Below, in pieces: positions 31,749 through 39,697 of a stretch of 64,000 nucleotides of DNA (position 1 is its first letter; every line of letters starts with the position of its first letter). Source of the DNA: UBA9676 sp036522155 (GTDB taxonomy: Bacteria > Actinomycetota > Actinomycetes > Streptosporangiales > Streptosporangiaceae). Made by a program: the position numbers and the translations under genes. The stretch spans positions 1-64,000 of the forward strand of contig DATDGI010000194.1 of NCBI GenBank assembly GCA_036522155.1. The letters run 5' to 3'. The notes beneath the pieces were generated by a model, which did no database searches, had not been told where the DNA came from, and worked only from the letters and a program-made list of their open reading frames with translations.

Positions 31749-33574
31749 CCCGTGTAGTACAGGATGTTGTCGTTCCGGTCGGCGGCGGTGCAGGCGGTCG
31801 CCGTCGGGCAGCTCAGGGCGGCCAGGGCGGCCGTGCCGTCGATCCGGCGCACGGCCGACCAGGCGCCGTTGCGGTAGCTCACCGCGCCGCCGGTGCCGTC
31901 GGTCGCCAGGCAGAACCCGGCGGCCGGGCAGGACACAGCGGTGGCGGTGAGCCCCATCGGGTGCACCGACCACGTCCCGCCGGCCAGGACGGCGGCCAGG
32001 CCGGCCCCATCGGTCGCCACGCAGAACCCTGGGTCGCCGCATGACACGGCGGTAAAGGCGTGCCCGGGGTCGACCGGGATGGCGGAGGTCCAGGACGTGC
32101 CGTCGAAGCTGTAGACCCCACCAGTTCCGTTCACCGCGAGACAGGCGGTGGGGCTGGCACAGGACACGCCGGTGAGCCCGCCGCCGGTGTCGACCGTGAA
32201 CGGCTGCCAGGTCTTGGCGGCGGCGCTGTAGGCGAACGCGCTGCCGCCGCTGTCCACCGCCATGCAGAACACCACCAGCGGGCAGGACACCGAGGTGAAC
32301 GTGCCGGGCCGGGTGTCCACCACCGACGGGACGCTCCAGTGGCCCTGGCTCATGGTCATCGCGTCCCCGGACTTGTCCACCGCCAGGCAGGACCGCACGG
32401 TCGCGCAGGAGATCGCGACCAGCCCGCCGTTCGGGTCCCGGGCGGTCACGTGCCAGGTGCGGACGGGCAGCGGCGGGGTGGCACGGAACAGGACGTTCCC
32501 GGCGCTGTCGATGGCGTAGCACGCGGCGGGAAGCGGGCAGGACACCCCGGTGAGCACGGCGTTGCTGGCGCGCAGAGCCAGCCGGTCGATGGGAACCGGG
32601 CCGGTCCAGCTGGCGGCCGCGGGCGGGGCAGCCGCGTGGCTGGACGGTGTGGCCGAGGCGGGCGGGCGGGGCCGGGATGGCTGGCTGGCGGAGGTGCCGA
32701 TGGGACGCGGCGACGGCTGGGAGGCGACGGCTGGCCGGTGACGCAGCGCGAGCATGCCGGCGGTGACGCCGCCGGCCAGGACGGCCAGGGCCAGCACCGT
32801 CACCAGTACCCGCCGGCGACGGCGGCGCCCCGGGGGCGGCGTGGTGTCGTGGTAGGGCGGCAGGCTGGCCAGCACGTCGGCGTGGGCGTCCCGCCACGGC
32901 TCGGGCAGCCGGGGCCGGTCGAACGGCAGGGTGGTACGGGGGGCACCGGCGGCCGCGGCAGCAACGGCGGCGGCGGCAGGCACGGGCGCCTCGGCCACCA
33001 GCACCGCTTCCCCGGCCGGCTCTGGCTCGGCAGCCTCCGGCTCAGCCAGTTCAGGCTCCTCGGCCTCCGGCTTGGCCGGTTTCGGCTCGGCAGCCTCCGG
33101 CTTGACAGGCTCAGGCGCGGCAGCTTCAGGCTCGGTCGGCTCAGGCTCGGCGGCTTCAGACTCGGCCGGTTCAGGCTCGGGGGCCTCCGGCTCGGCCGGT
33201 TTCGGCTCAGCAGCCTCCGGCTTGACAGGCTCAGGCGCGGCAGCCTCAGGCTCGGTCGGCTCAGGCTCGGCGGCTTCAGGCTCGGCTAGCTCAGGCTCCG
33301 CCAGCTCCAGCGCGAAGGCCTCCGGCTCGGCCAGTTCTGGTTCGGCCCCGATGAAGTCCGCGAACGAGCCACTGCTGTAGTCCAGGGCGGGTGCGTCTCC
33401 CCCGTTGAGCTGGTGGCCCGGCCTGGCCAGCAGCAACTCGCCACACGTCTCACAGAACTGCTCGCCCGGAGCGCTTCGGTGGCCCTGGCTGCAACTGGGC
33501 CGGACGTCTTCGCCGCAGGTTTCACAGATCTCCGAGCCAGTGGAGACGGGATGCCCCCCAAGACACGTCGTCAC
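31745..33574 (-). CDS. Zinc-ribbon membrane protein with acidic Pro repeats and a predicted seven-bladed extracellular domain
   Basis: The 609-residue product starts with two zinc ribbons (cysteines 4, 17, 20 and 28, 41, 44, with histidines at 8 and 32). A Glu/Ala/Pro repeat tract runs at about 78-195, then a basic stretch, a transmembrane helix (about 258-280) and a Pro/Ser-rich stalk. The extracellular part has seven repeats of the form VSCPxxxxCxAxDxxG, each with two cysteines five or six apart. Seven such units suggest a disulfide-braced beta-propeller. The start is GTG. Function unknown; it could sense or bind ligands outside and signal through the ribbons. Confidence 0.8.
   Translation of the reverse strand: MTTCLGGHPVSTGSEICETCGEDVRPSCSQGHRSAPGEQFCETCGELLLARPGHQLNGGDAPALDYSSGSFADFIGAEPELAEPEAFALELAEPELAEPEAAEPEPTEPEAAAPEPVKPEAAEPKPAEPEAPEPEPAESEAAEPEPTEPEAAAPEPVKPEAAEPKPAKPEAEEPELAEPEAAEPEPAGEAVLVAEAPVPAAAAVAAAAAGAPRTTLPFDRPRLPEPWRDAHADVLASLPPYHDTTPPPGRRRRRRVLVTVLALAVLAGGVTAGMLALRHRPAVASQPSPRPIGTSASQPSRPRPPASATPSSHAAAPPAAASWTGPVPIDRLALRASNAVLTGVSCPLPAACYAIDSAGNVLFRATPPLPVRTWHVTARDPNGGLVAISCATVRSCLAVDKSGDAMTMSQGHWSVPSVVDTRPGTFTSVSCPLVVFCMAVDSGGSAFAYSAAAKTWQPFTVDTGGGLTGVSCASPTACLAVNGTGGVYSFDGTSWTSAIPVDPGHAFTAVSCGDPGFCVATDGAGLAAVLAGGTWSVHPMGLTATAVSCPAAGFCLATDGTGGAVSYRNGAWSAVRRIDGTAALAALSCPTATACTAADRNDNILYYTG
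33061..33300 (-). repeat. Tandem duplication of a 120-bp unit inside the acidic Pro-rich tract
   Basis: 33061-33180 and 33181-33300 are two adjacent copies differing at about nine positions. They encode two 40-residue blocks containing AEPEPTEPEAAAPEPVKPE. Shorter EPEA/AEPEP units run on both sides. The frame is kept because 120 is divisible by 3. Confidence 0.93.
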
Positions 33575-33655
33575 CGCTTATCGCTTCCCATCAATGCGCG
33601 CCCGCTGGTTGATGTTAGGGCACCTCAGCCCCTATGGTGACGCGCTTCGCGAAGC

Positions 33656-34219
33656 TCAGACGGGCCCGTACAGAGTCAGATCAAGCACGATGGCCATGAC
33701 AACCGTGAGGGTGCGGGCCGACGGCGATACCGGAGCGGTGAACTCGACGTGATAGTGGTCGGCCGGGGTGAGCATTTCCTTGACACCCGCCCAGGTCTTA
33801 CGGATCCGTGCGAATTCGCGGCCGGTGGTGCCGGTGACGGAAAAGTGCTTGAGCGCCAGGTCGCCGACGACCTTGCCAACGGTCTGGTCCTGATCGTCGA
33901 TAAGGGTGTAATGGCGGGTGGTCTGGGTCGCCCTGATCCGGCCGGCCGGTTCGCCCATGGGGTCCAGCAGTTCGGTGATCCGTTCCCTGGAGTGCTTGAT
34001 CAGGGTCAGGACCGGCTCGTTGGCGGCGGTGGTGAGCGCGACTACGCGGGCGTCAGGCATCGACTTGCTGAGCACCTTCAGCCAGGTGTGCGCCTCGGTT
34101 TCGGTGGCGATGGCCACCAGCCGCCGCTGATCGTCGAAAATCTCATAGGCCGCCCGATTGGGCAGCAGCTTTCCTGGCTGCTGGATCCGCAGTTCCCGGG
34201 AGTCAAACGGATGGTCCAC
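33656..34219 (-). CDS. LURP-one-related / phospholipid scramblase-like protein
   Basis: The 187-residue protein follows the LOR/scramblase-related pattern: LRIQQPGKLLPNRAAYEIFDDQRRLVA, ERITELLDPMGEPAGRI, RHYTLIDDQDQTVGKVV, and a hydrophobic C-terminal segment TLTVVMAIVLDLTLYG. This gives a 12-strand barrel around a buried helix. Bacterial members have no established function. The GTG at 34219 is chosen because it starts just before the conserved region. CATACT lies seven bases upstream, consistent with a leaderless start. Confidence 0.78.
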   Translation of the reverse strand: MDHPFDSRELRIQQPGKLLPNRAAYEIFDDQRRLVAIATETEAHTWLKVLSKSMPDARVVALTTAANEPVLTLIKHSRERITELLDPMGEPAGRIRATQTTRHYTLIDDQDQTVGKVVGDLALKHFSVTGTTGREFARIRKTWAGVKEMLTPADHYHVEFTAPVSPSARTLTVVMAIVLDLTLYGPV

Positions 34220-34326
34220 ACCGGTGAGTATGCAGCACCTAACCCACCAAAACGACGACTGCCCAGGCCAGCAAACGCTCACCTGGTGAGCCCTGACCGG
34301 AAATCGGCGGTCATCTACTCTGGGCA

Positions 34327-34953
34327 ATGAGGCAGCCAGCGGGAGGCGCGATGCCTGCGGGCGGAATCTTCGCCGTGGCGGTGACCGCCATCGTGATTTT
34401 CGCGGCCACCAACGCCGACGACATCCTCGTGCTCACCGTGCTGAACGTTTCCTCGCGCGCCGGCGGCCGCCCCCGGCGCTGGCAGATCTGGGCCGGCCAG
34501 TACACGGGATTCGCAATCCTGGTCGCCGCGTCGCTGGCCGCCGCGGCCGGCCTGGCGCTGGTCCCGGAGCGGTGGCTGTGGCTGCTCGGCCTGCTGCCGC
34601 TGGGCCTCGGGCTGGCTAAGCTGGCCGCCGCGATCCGCGCCCACCGGTCGGGACGCTACGTCTCCCCGGCCGTGGCTACCGGCCTGACCGGGGTCATCGG
34701 GCTGACCGTTGTCAATGGCGGCGACAACATCTCGGTCTACACGCCCGTGTTCCGGACCAGCAGCATCACGGTAACGGCCGTCATCATCGCGGTGTTCATG
34801 GCTGGGGTGGCCCTGTATTGCCTGGCCAGCTCCGGGTTCGCCGCCCGGCGCACGGTTATCACGGCGATGCAGCGCTGGGGTCAGTGGGCGGTCCCGGTGG
34901 TGTTCATCGGGATCGGCTTCTACATCTTCTACCAGACCGGCGCCCTGACCTGA
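34327..34953 (+). CDS. CadD-like cadmium-resistance family transporter
   Basis: The 208-residue protein has about six hydrophobic helices and the family phrases FAATNADDILVLTVL (acidic pair in helix 1) and LTVVNGGDNISVYTPVF (second acidic motif). CadD proteins export cadmium or other cations; the true substrate here is unknown. TACTCT at 34316-34321 is five bases before this ATG, giving a leaderless start. The ATG at 34351 with GGGAGG upstream is an alternative that removes eight residues. The 3' end overlaps the convergent gene by 25 bp. Confidence 0.82.
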   Translation: MRQPAGGAMPAGGIFAVAVTAIVIFAATNADDILVLTVLNVSSRAGGRPRRWQIWAGQYTGFAILVAASLAAAAGLALVPERWLWLLGLLPLGLGLAKLAAAIRAHRSGRYVSPAVATGLTGVIGLTVVNGGDNISVYTPVFRTSSITVTAVIIAVFMAGVALYCLASSGFAARRTVITAMQRWGQWAVPVVFIGIGFYIFYQTGALT

Positions 34954-35318
34954 CCTCCCGGCCAGAGCGCATGGGACCAGCCCACCGCGATGATCGCCGC
35001 ACCACCGATGAGCAGGGCCGGACGGTGGCGGCGGGCCCCGATCGCCATCACGGCATCGCCGGCCAGCCGGACCGCCTGCGCCGACGGCGGCATGTGCCTG
35101 AGCACGTACTGCCCCGGCCCGGTCGTGGCCAGTGCATCCAGGTCGGCCAGCCCGAGCACGGCCAGTGAGCCTGCCACCGGCAACAGGATGCGCACCGCCA
35201 GCGCCGTCTTCGGCCTGGCCCGCCAGAGCAGGATGTTCGAGACCGCCGAGGCGGTGACATCCGCACCGACCTTGACCGGGTGAACCTGGTGGACACGTAT
35301 CTTGCCGGCCAGTTCCAT
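34929..35318 (-). CDS. Small conserved membrane protein of unknown function
   Basis: The 129-residue protein starts MELAGKIRVHQVHPVKVGADV and has two or three hydrophobic helices (about 25-60 and 92-115), with a RHMPPSAQAVRLAGDAVM segment. I recall similar short actinobacterial membrane proteins with the KIRxHQVHP start, but no function. GACAAT is six bases before the ATG, a likely leaderless arrangement. A GTG at 35333 would add five residues. It overlaps the cadD-like gene tail to tail. Confidence 0.65.
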   Translation of the reverse strand: MELAGKIRVHQVHPVKVGADVTASAVSNILLWRARPKTALAVRILLPVAGSLAVLGLADLDALATTGPGQYVLRHMPPSAQAVRLAGDAVMAIGARRHRPALLIGGAAIIAVGWSHALWPGGQVRAPVW

Positions 35319-35351
35319 CCGGCCATTGTCCACGCCCGCCGCAGCCGGTCG

Positions 35352-35735
35352 TCAGGTGGCCGGGACGGTGCTGGACAGGATGCAGAACTCGTTGCCCTCG
35401 GGATCGGCGAGGGTGATCCAGCCGCTGCCATCGGGCCGCCGGAAGTCAGCCAGCTGGGTCGCGCCCAGGCCGATGACGCGTTCGGTCTCCTCTTCCCGGG
35501 TGAGGTCCACCGGGAGCAGGTCGAGATGGACCCGGTTCTTCAGCTTCTTGCCGTCCGGGACGGTGATGAACAGCAGCAACTGGCTCCGGTCGCGCGACAT
35601 GATCAGGCATTCCTCGTGCCCGGGCTCATTCGGGTCGTCCGGATCCTCGGTGAAGTCCAGAACCTGCGACCAGAAGAGCGACTGCGTATAGGCGTCGATG
35701 GCGTCGAAGGACGTGTGTGAGATGCGGCTCGTCAT
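35352..35735 (-). CDS. VOC/glyoxalase-fold protein
   Basis: The 127-residue vicinal-oxygen-chelate protein has paired beta-alpha-beta-beta-beta units: SFDAIDAYTQSLFWSQVLDF, RVHLDLLPVDLTREEETERVIGLGA, and the C-terminal GWITLADPEGNEFCIL. His in RVHLDL and Glu in GNEFCI are the usual metal ligands. Substrate unknown; members include glyoxalases, antibiotic-binding proteins and dioxygenases. It is divergent from the following lipoprotein gene. Confidence 0.85.
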   Translation of the reverse strand: MTSRISHTSFDAIDAYTQSLFWSQVLDFTEDPDDPNEPGHEECLIMSRDRSQLLLFITVPDGKKLKNRVHLDLLPVDLTREEETERVIGLGATQLADFRRPDGSGWITLADPEGNEFCILSSTVPAT

Positions 35736-35887
35736 GGCGACAGCCTTGGCCGCCCGGTGACGGGCGTCAAACAGTTTCCGGTCGCGGCCAGCCGGCTGAA
35801 CCAATAGCCGGTCGCGTCGCGTTTAGCGGGTGAAAGCCGGCGGCCGCCGTTGGAAGCAAGTTCGTCCATTCGCAAGGAGACAACGAA

Positions 35888-36457
35888 ATGTCGTTGACCC
35901 ATGCCCGGGCGGCGGCCGGGCTCATCCTGCTCACCGCGCTGGCCACGGGCTGTGGCGCGGCCGCCAGCGTGGCCTCGTCCGTGGTTCACCACACCGCACC
36001 GGCGGCCGGGCAGGCCGCGCCGCCGGCCTGCTCGCTGCTGAAGCCGGCCGATGTCCTGGCCGTGGCCTCCACCTTCCCGCACGACACGATCACCATCGAC
36101 GGTCACAACCAGCAGAGCGCCCCGCCGACCAGCGAATGCGGCTACAACCAGAAGGGCGTGTTCACCGCCAGCGGCGGCATCACCACCACCATGTCCGGTG
36201 ACCAGTGGGCCCAGCTGACGGTCGTCGCCGACGGCGCGTCCTACGACTACAACCCCGTGCCCGGCGCGACCATCAAGGGCCTGGGGGACGGCGCGTACTG
36301 GGACGCCGGCAGCAACACCGTGGTGGTCAAGGTGGGCCAGAACGTTCTGCAGGTGGTGGACAACGTGCCCGCCAACGTCGGCTCCACCGCCTCCGTGGGC
36401 GCCGCCTACCGGCAGGCCGCGCAGGCGCTGGCGGCCAAAGTCCTGGCTCGCATGTAG
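35888..36457 (+). CDS. Lipoprotein resembling DUF3558 proteins
   Basis: The 189-residue exported protein has a lipoprotein signal with lipobox TGC at residues 20-22 (TALATGC). The mature part has two cysteines (PACSLLKPADV and SECGYNQKG) likely to pair, then IKGLGDGAYWDAGSNTVVVKVGQNVLQV, the layout of actinobacterial DUF3558-like surface lipoproteins. AAGGAG at 35874-35879 is 8 bases before the ATG. Function unknown. Confidence 0.78.
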   Translation: MSLTHARAAAGLILLTALATGCGAAASVASSVVHHTAPAAGQAAPPACSLLKPADVLAVASTFPHDTITIDGHNQQSAPPTSECGYNQKGVFTASGGITTTMSGDQWAQLTVVADGASYDYNPVPGATIKGLGDGAYWDAGSNTVVVKVGQNVLQVVDNVPANVGSTASVGAAYRQAAQALAAKVLARM

Positions 36458-36507
36458 GCGAGCCGCGCTACGGTGGTCAGCCGGGCCAGGAACGAAGGGA
36501 GCGGCCG

Positions 36508-37074
36508 GTGACGTCGACGGCGCTGCTGGTCATGGACGTGCAGCAGGGCATCGTGGAGCGGTTCGCCGGTGAGGAGGGCTACCTCCCCCGGCTGGCCACC
36601 GCGATCACGGCCGCCCGCGGCGCGGGCGTGCCGGTCATCTACGTGACCGTCACCTTCCGCCCCGGATATCCCGAGGTCAGCGAGCGCAACAAGAGCTTCG
36701 CCGCGATCGCGGGGACCGGCCGGTTTACCGACGGCGATCCCGCCATGGCCATCCCGCCCGCCGTCGCCCCCGCGGGTGGCGAGCCCGTCGTGACCAAACG
36801 GCGGGTGTCCGCCTTCACCGGCAGCGATCTGGAGGTGCTGCTGCGCAGCGGCGGCACCGATCACCTGGTGCTGGCTGGGATCGCCACCAGCGGCGTGGTG
36901 CTGTCCACCCTGCGCCAGGCGGCCGATCTCGATTTCCGGCTCACCGTGCTGGCGGACGGCTGCCTGGATGCCGACCCCGAGGTGCACGAGGTGCTGCTGC
37001 ACAAGGTTTTCCCCCGCCAGGCAGAGGTCACCACCATCGCCGCCTGGGCCGCCAGCCTGGCCGGCCCGGCCTGA
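36508..37074 (+). CDS. Isochorismatase-like hydrolase fold lacking the catalytic cysteine
   Basis: The 188-residue protein matches the cysteine-hydrolase fold: TALLVMDVQQGIV (catalytic Asp), VVTKRRVSAFTGSDLE (catalytic Lys), and LVLAGIATSGVVLSTLRQAADLDF. In active nicotinamidases and isochorismatases the last motif has a Cys where this protein has Val (TSGVVLS). It may therefore use another chemistry or only bind ligands. The GTG start has GAAGGGAG upstream. Confidence 0.83.
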   Translation: MTSTALLVMDVQQGIVERFAGEEGYLPRLATAITAARGAGVPVIYVTVTFRPGYPEVSERNKSFAAIAGTGRFTDGDPAMAIPPAVAPAGGEPVVTKRRVSAFTGSDLEVLLRSGGTDHLVLAGIATSGVVLSTLRQAADLDFRLTVLADGCLDADPEVHEVLLHKVFPRQAEVTTIAAWAASLAGPA

Positions 37075-37080
37075 TCTCCG

Positions 37081-37662
37081 TCAGGCGGCCCGGGTGGCGA
37101 TCCCTGGGTAATCCAGCACCAGGCCAGCTTCGTCGTAGACCAGCACGCAGCTGAAGTTGAAGGCCGGAGCGGCATAGTCGTAGCGCTGGCGGGTGGGGTC
37201 GCCGGCCCGGCGCAGGTAGGTCTGCTCCAGCCGCTCCACAGCCAGGCCGGTCACCCGGACGTAGGCGGCCGGAGCCGCCGCCAGCGCGGCCACGGGCAGG
37301 CCCAGCCGCCGCACCGGCAGGGCGTTGGTCATGGCCGACGACTCCAGATCCACGTCGAGACAGCCGTCCAGGTGAGGCGCGGGTTCCCCGTCCACCAGCC
37401 AGTGGCCCGCACCGTCGGCCGTCAGCCGGGTGGACCGATACCCGCTAGCCGACCGGGCCAGCAGCCGTGCGCTCTGGGTCAGCCAAGCGGTGTCCACCTC
37501 GATGGCGTACTGGACGGCCCAGGTCACGCCGTCCTCGACCGCGGCCGTCCAGCCTTCGATGGCGCACCCATCCGGATGGTCACGGAAATACACCACCTCA
37601 AAGCCGCTGCGGGCACCCTGATGGCGCCACGCCGCGGTGGTGGGCATCGGCGTGAAGGACAT
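37081..37662 (-). CDS. Putative glycolipid-binding domain protein (DUF1089 type)
   Basis: The 193-residue soluble protein has phrases typical of the putative glycolipid-binding family: AAWRHQGARSGFEVVYF, GHWLVDGEPAPHLDGCLDVDLESSAMTNALPVRRLGL, and LEQTYLRRAGDPTRQRYDY. The family fold resembles barrel-shaped lipid carriers; experimental roles are scarce. The ATG at 37662 is chosen; another in-frame ATG lies 15 bases inside. Confidence 0.82.
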   Translation of the reverse strand: MSFTPMPTTAAWRHQGARSGFEVVYFRDHPDGCAIEGWTAAVEDGVTWAVQYAIEVDTAWLTQSARLLARSASGYRSTRLTADGAGHWLVDGEPAPHLDGCLDVDLESSAMTNALPVRRLGLPVAALAAAPAAYVRVTGLAVERLEQTYLRRAGDPTRQRYDYAAPAFNFSCVLVYDEAGLVLDYPGIATRAA

Positions 37663-37733
37663 GCAGCCGACATTCCCACTCCCTGGCCCGGATGTCAGCA
37701 CGCTGGCCAGCCGCGGTGGCAGACTGACGTCAC

Positions 37734-38108
37734 ATGTTGGGATCCAGCGATGTCATCGCTTTCGCCGCGGCCACCGACCTGGCCCGGTCCCGGCTGTTCT
37801 ACGAGCAGACGCTGGGCCTGCCGGTGACGGAGGAGAACAACTTCGCCTGCGTGTTCGACGCGCACGGGACCATGCTCAGGGTGACCGCCGTGCCGGCCGT
37901 CTCGGCTGCCGTCTACACCGTCCTCGGCTGGCGGGTCACCGACATCGAGGCTGAGGTCCGCGACCTCGCCGCCCGCGGCGTCACGTTCATCCGCTACGAC
38001 AGCATGGACCAGGACAGCAATGGCATCTGGACCACCCCCGGCGGCGACAAGGTGGCATGGTTCGCCGATCCGGATGGCAACATCCTGTCGCTCACCCAGT
38101 TCCACTGA
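37734..38108 (+). CDS. VOC/glyoxalase-fold protein
   Basis: The 124-residue protein has one glyoxalase repeat pair: DLARSRLFYEQTLGLPV at the start, VLGWRVTDIEAEVRDLAARGVTFI in the middle and KVAWFADPDGNILSLTQ at the end. The expected first metal His is absent at the N-terminus, so metal binding is uncertain. It is followed 34 bp later by a thioesterase gene. CAGACT lies eight bases before the ATG. Confidence 0.86.
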   Translation: MLGSSDVIAFAAATDLARSRLFYEQTLGLPVTEENNFACVFDAHGTMLRVTAVPAVSAAVYTVLGWRVTDIEAEVRDLAARGVTFIRYDSMDQDSNGIWTTPGGDKVAWFADPDGNILSLTQFH

Positions 38109-38142
38109 CCGGCGGCGCTGGCGGCGGTGACAGACTGCGGTC

Positions 38143-38583
38143 ATGCCCGAAGAGCTGGATGCGCTGGTCGCGCTCATGCCCTTTGCTGCCCAGCTGGGCA
38201 TGACCCTGACCGAGGCGAGCCGGGAACGCGTCGTCGGCGAGCTGGCATGGACGCCGCGGCTGTGCACCGCAGGCGGGGTCATGCACGGCGGCGTCCTCAT
38301 GTCGCTGGCCGACAGCGCCGGTGCGCTGGTGGCATTCCTCGGGCTTCCCGACGGCGCGACGACGGCGACGATCACCTCCGCCAGCCAGATGTTCCGCCCG
38401 GTCAGCGCGGGTGTGGTGCGCGCGGTGGCGGTGCCCCTGCACCACGGCCGGACCACCGTCACCGTGCAGACCAGCCTGTACGACTCCGGTCAGCGGCTGG
38501 TGGCCCAGACGACCCAGGTCCAGGTAATCAGGACACGCACCGATGATCAGACCGCGGCCCGCGGCCAGAAGGGGAGCACATGA
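38143..38583 (+). CDS. PaaI-type hotdog thioesterase
   Basis: The 146-residue acyl-CoA thioesterase has the hotdog helix GGVMHGGVLMSLADSAGALVA, with the conserved HGG and Asp/Ser pair, and a strand TATITSASQMFRPV. It probably hydrolyses aromatic or medium-chain acyl-CoA. CAGACT at 38131-38136 is six bases before the ATG, a leaderless arrangement. The end overlaps the DUF1330 gene by 4 nt (ATGA). Confidence 0.88.
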   Translation: MPEELDALVALMPFAAQLGMTLTEASRERVVGELAWTPRLCTAGGVMHGGVLMSLADSAGALVAFLGLPDGATTATITSASQMFRPVSAGVVRAVAVPLHHGRTTVTVQTSLYDSGQRLVAQTTQVQVIRTRTDDQTAARGQKGST

Positions 38584-38870
38584 CGGCCTACGTGATCGCC
38601 GAGATCGATGTGCACGACCAGGAGGCCTACCGCGAGTACGGGGCGCTGGTGCCGGGCACGCTGGAGCCCTACGGCGGGCGGTTCATCGTCCGCGGCGGGC
38701 ACTGCGAGACGCTCGAAGGCGGCTGGCAGCCGCCCCGGATGGTGGTGCTGGAGTTCCCCACCGCCGAGCAGGCCAGAAGCTGGTACACCTCACCCGGGTA
38801 CACCGCGGCCATGGAAATGCGCCAGCGCGCCTCCACCGGGAAGCTGATCCTGGTGGAAGGGACCGGGTAG
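38580..38870 (+). CDS. DUF1330 small alpha-beta barrel protein
   Basis: The 96-residue protein starts TAYVIAEIDVHDQEAYREY and continues GGRFIVRGGHCETLEGGWQPPRMVVLEFPTAEQARSWY, the standard DUF1330 pattern. This is a dimeric ferredoxin-like barrel of unknown reaction, related to ABM monooxygenases. It is translationally coupled to the upstream thioesterase. Confidence 0.9.
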   Translation: MTAYVIAEIDVHDQEAYREYGALVPGTLEPYGGRFIVRGGHCETLEGGWQPPRMVVLEFPTAEQARSWYTSPGYTAAMEMRQRASTGKLILVEGTG

Positions 38871-38876
38871 CCGGAG

Positions 38877-39536
38877 TCACTCGATGACGTCGCGGGTGGC
38901 CGGGCCGAACACCACCAGGTGGCCGAGCACCGGGGCCGGGTCACCGGACCAGCCGAGCGCGGCGAGCTGATCCCGGCTGCGGCGGCCCATCCGCCACCGG
39001 AACGCCTCGAACCGGGTGGTGGTCAGGGTGAGCGGTGTCCCGGTGCCCGGCCCGAGCCGGAACTCGGCATCTTCCACCACCACCCGCAGCGGCACCGGCG
39101 GCCTCATTCGGCTGAGCAGCCAGCCCGCCCCCTGCCAGATCGCATCGCTGTCCCTGGCCCCGGGCTGGCCCACCGCGCCGCGGATGTCCTGTTCGTGGCT
39201 GGCGACGTCGATCACCCCCGGCCAGACCCGGGCCGAGCCGATGAGTTCCTCGATCCGCGGCGCTACCCCCGCCCAGCGCTCCAGGATGTCCGCCACCGGG
39301 CGGCCAGCGAACCGGCGCACCTGCGCGGCCGTCTCCTCCTCCGTTGGCGGCCCGGACAGGCGTCCCGCCACCACGTCCTCGGCGACCGCGGTCAGGTGGG
39401 CCAGCACGTCCCGCACCGACCAGCTCGGGCAGGCGGGCACGTTGGCCGCCAGCGCGGTCTCAGCCATGCCTGCCAGCAGCCCGGCCACCCGCTCCCGGGT
39501 GTCGCGGTAGAGCCGGCGGAGATCGGCTTCCGGCAT
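38877..39536 (-). CDS. Mycothiol-dependent maleylpyruvate-isomerase-family protein
   Basis: The 219-residue DinB-like four-helix enzyme has metal ligand His in VRDVLAHLTAVAEDVVAG and the later IDVASHEQDIRGAVG motif. With a further His these coordinate a divalent metal and mycothiol in this family. The C-terminal part (about 150-215) is the SCP2-like extra domain. Reaction unknown: isomerisation, conjugation or detoxification. It marks the host as a mycothiol user. Confidence 0.83.
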   Translation of the reverse strand: MPEADLRRLYRDTRERVAGLLAGMAETALAANVPACPSWSVRDVLAHLTAVAEDVVAGRLSGPPTEEETAAQVRRFAGRPVADILERWAGVAPRIEELIGSARVWPGVIDVASHEQDIRGAVGQPGARDSDAIWQGAGWLLSRMRPPVPLRVVVEDAEFRLGPGTGTPLTLTTTRFEAFRWRMGRRSRDQLAALGWSGDPAPVLGHLVVFGPATRDVIE

Positions 39537-39662
39537 ACCGCCACCATACGGCGCTAAGGTTTACGGGCCATCCCTCCCCACATGGCCGATCTGGCCGCGG
39601 CCTCGGCTGCGGAGGCGGGACGCCATTCCTGGACCGGCACCAGGCCCGCCGCCCGCGCCTGG

Positions 39663-39691
39663 TTGACAAGTTAGTGAGTGGTTACTATCTT
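39663..39691 (+). promoter_or_regulatory. TetR gene promoter overlapped by its operator
   Basis: TTGACA (39663-39668), a 17-bp spacer and TATCTT (39686-39691), followed by six bases and the ATG, form a near-consensus leaderless promoter. Within the spacer lies TTAGTGA-GTGG-TTACTAT (39671-39688), an imperfect palindrome that also occurs before the MFS gene. Confidence 0.8.
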
Positions 39692-39697
39692 GGTGCC

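Noticed and set aside
33061..33300. CRISPR or REP array
   Set aside because: It is a coding tandem duplication in an Ala/Glu/Pro-rich tract.
33644..33655. GCTTCGCGAAGC palindrome after the LURP-one-like gene as a terminator or operator
   Set aside because: A 12-bp self-complementary run is common at this GC content, without loop or U-tract.
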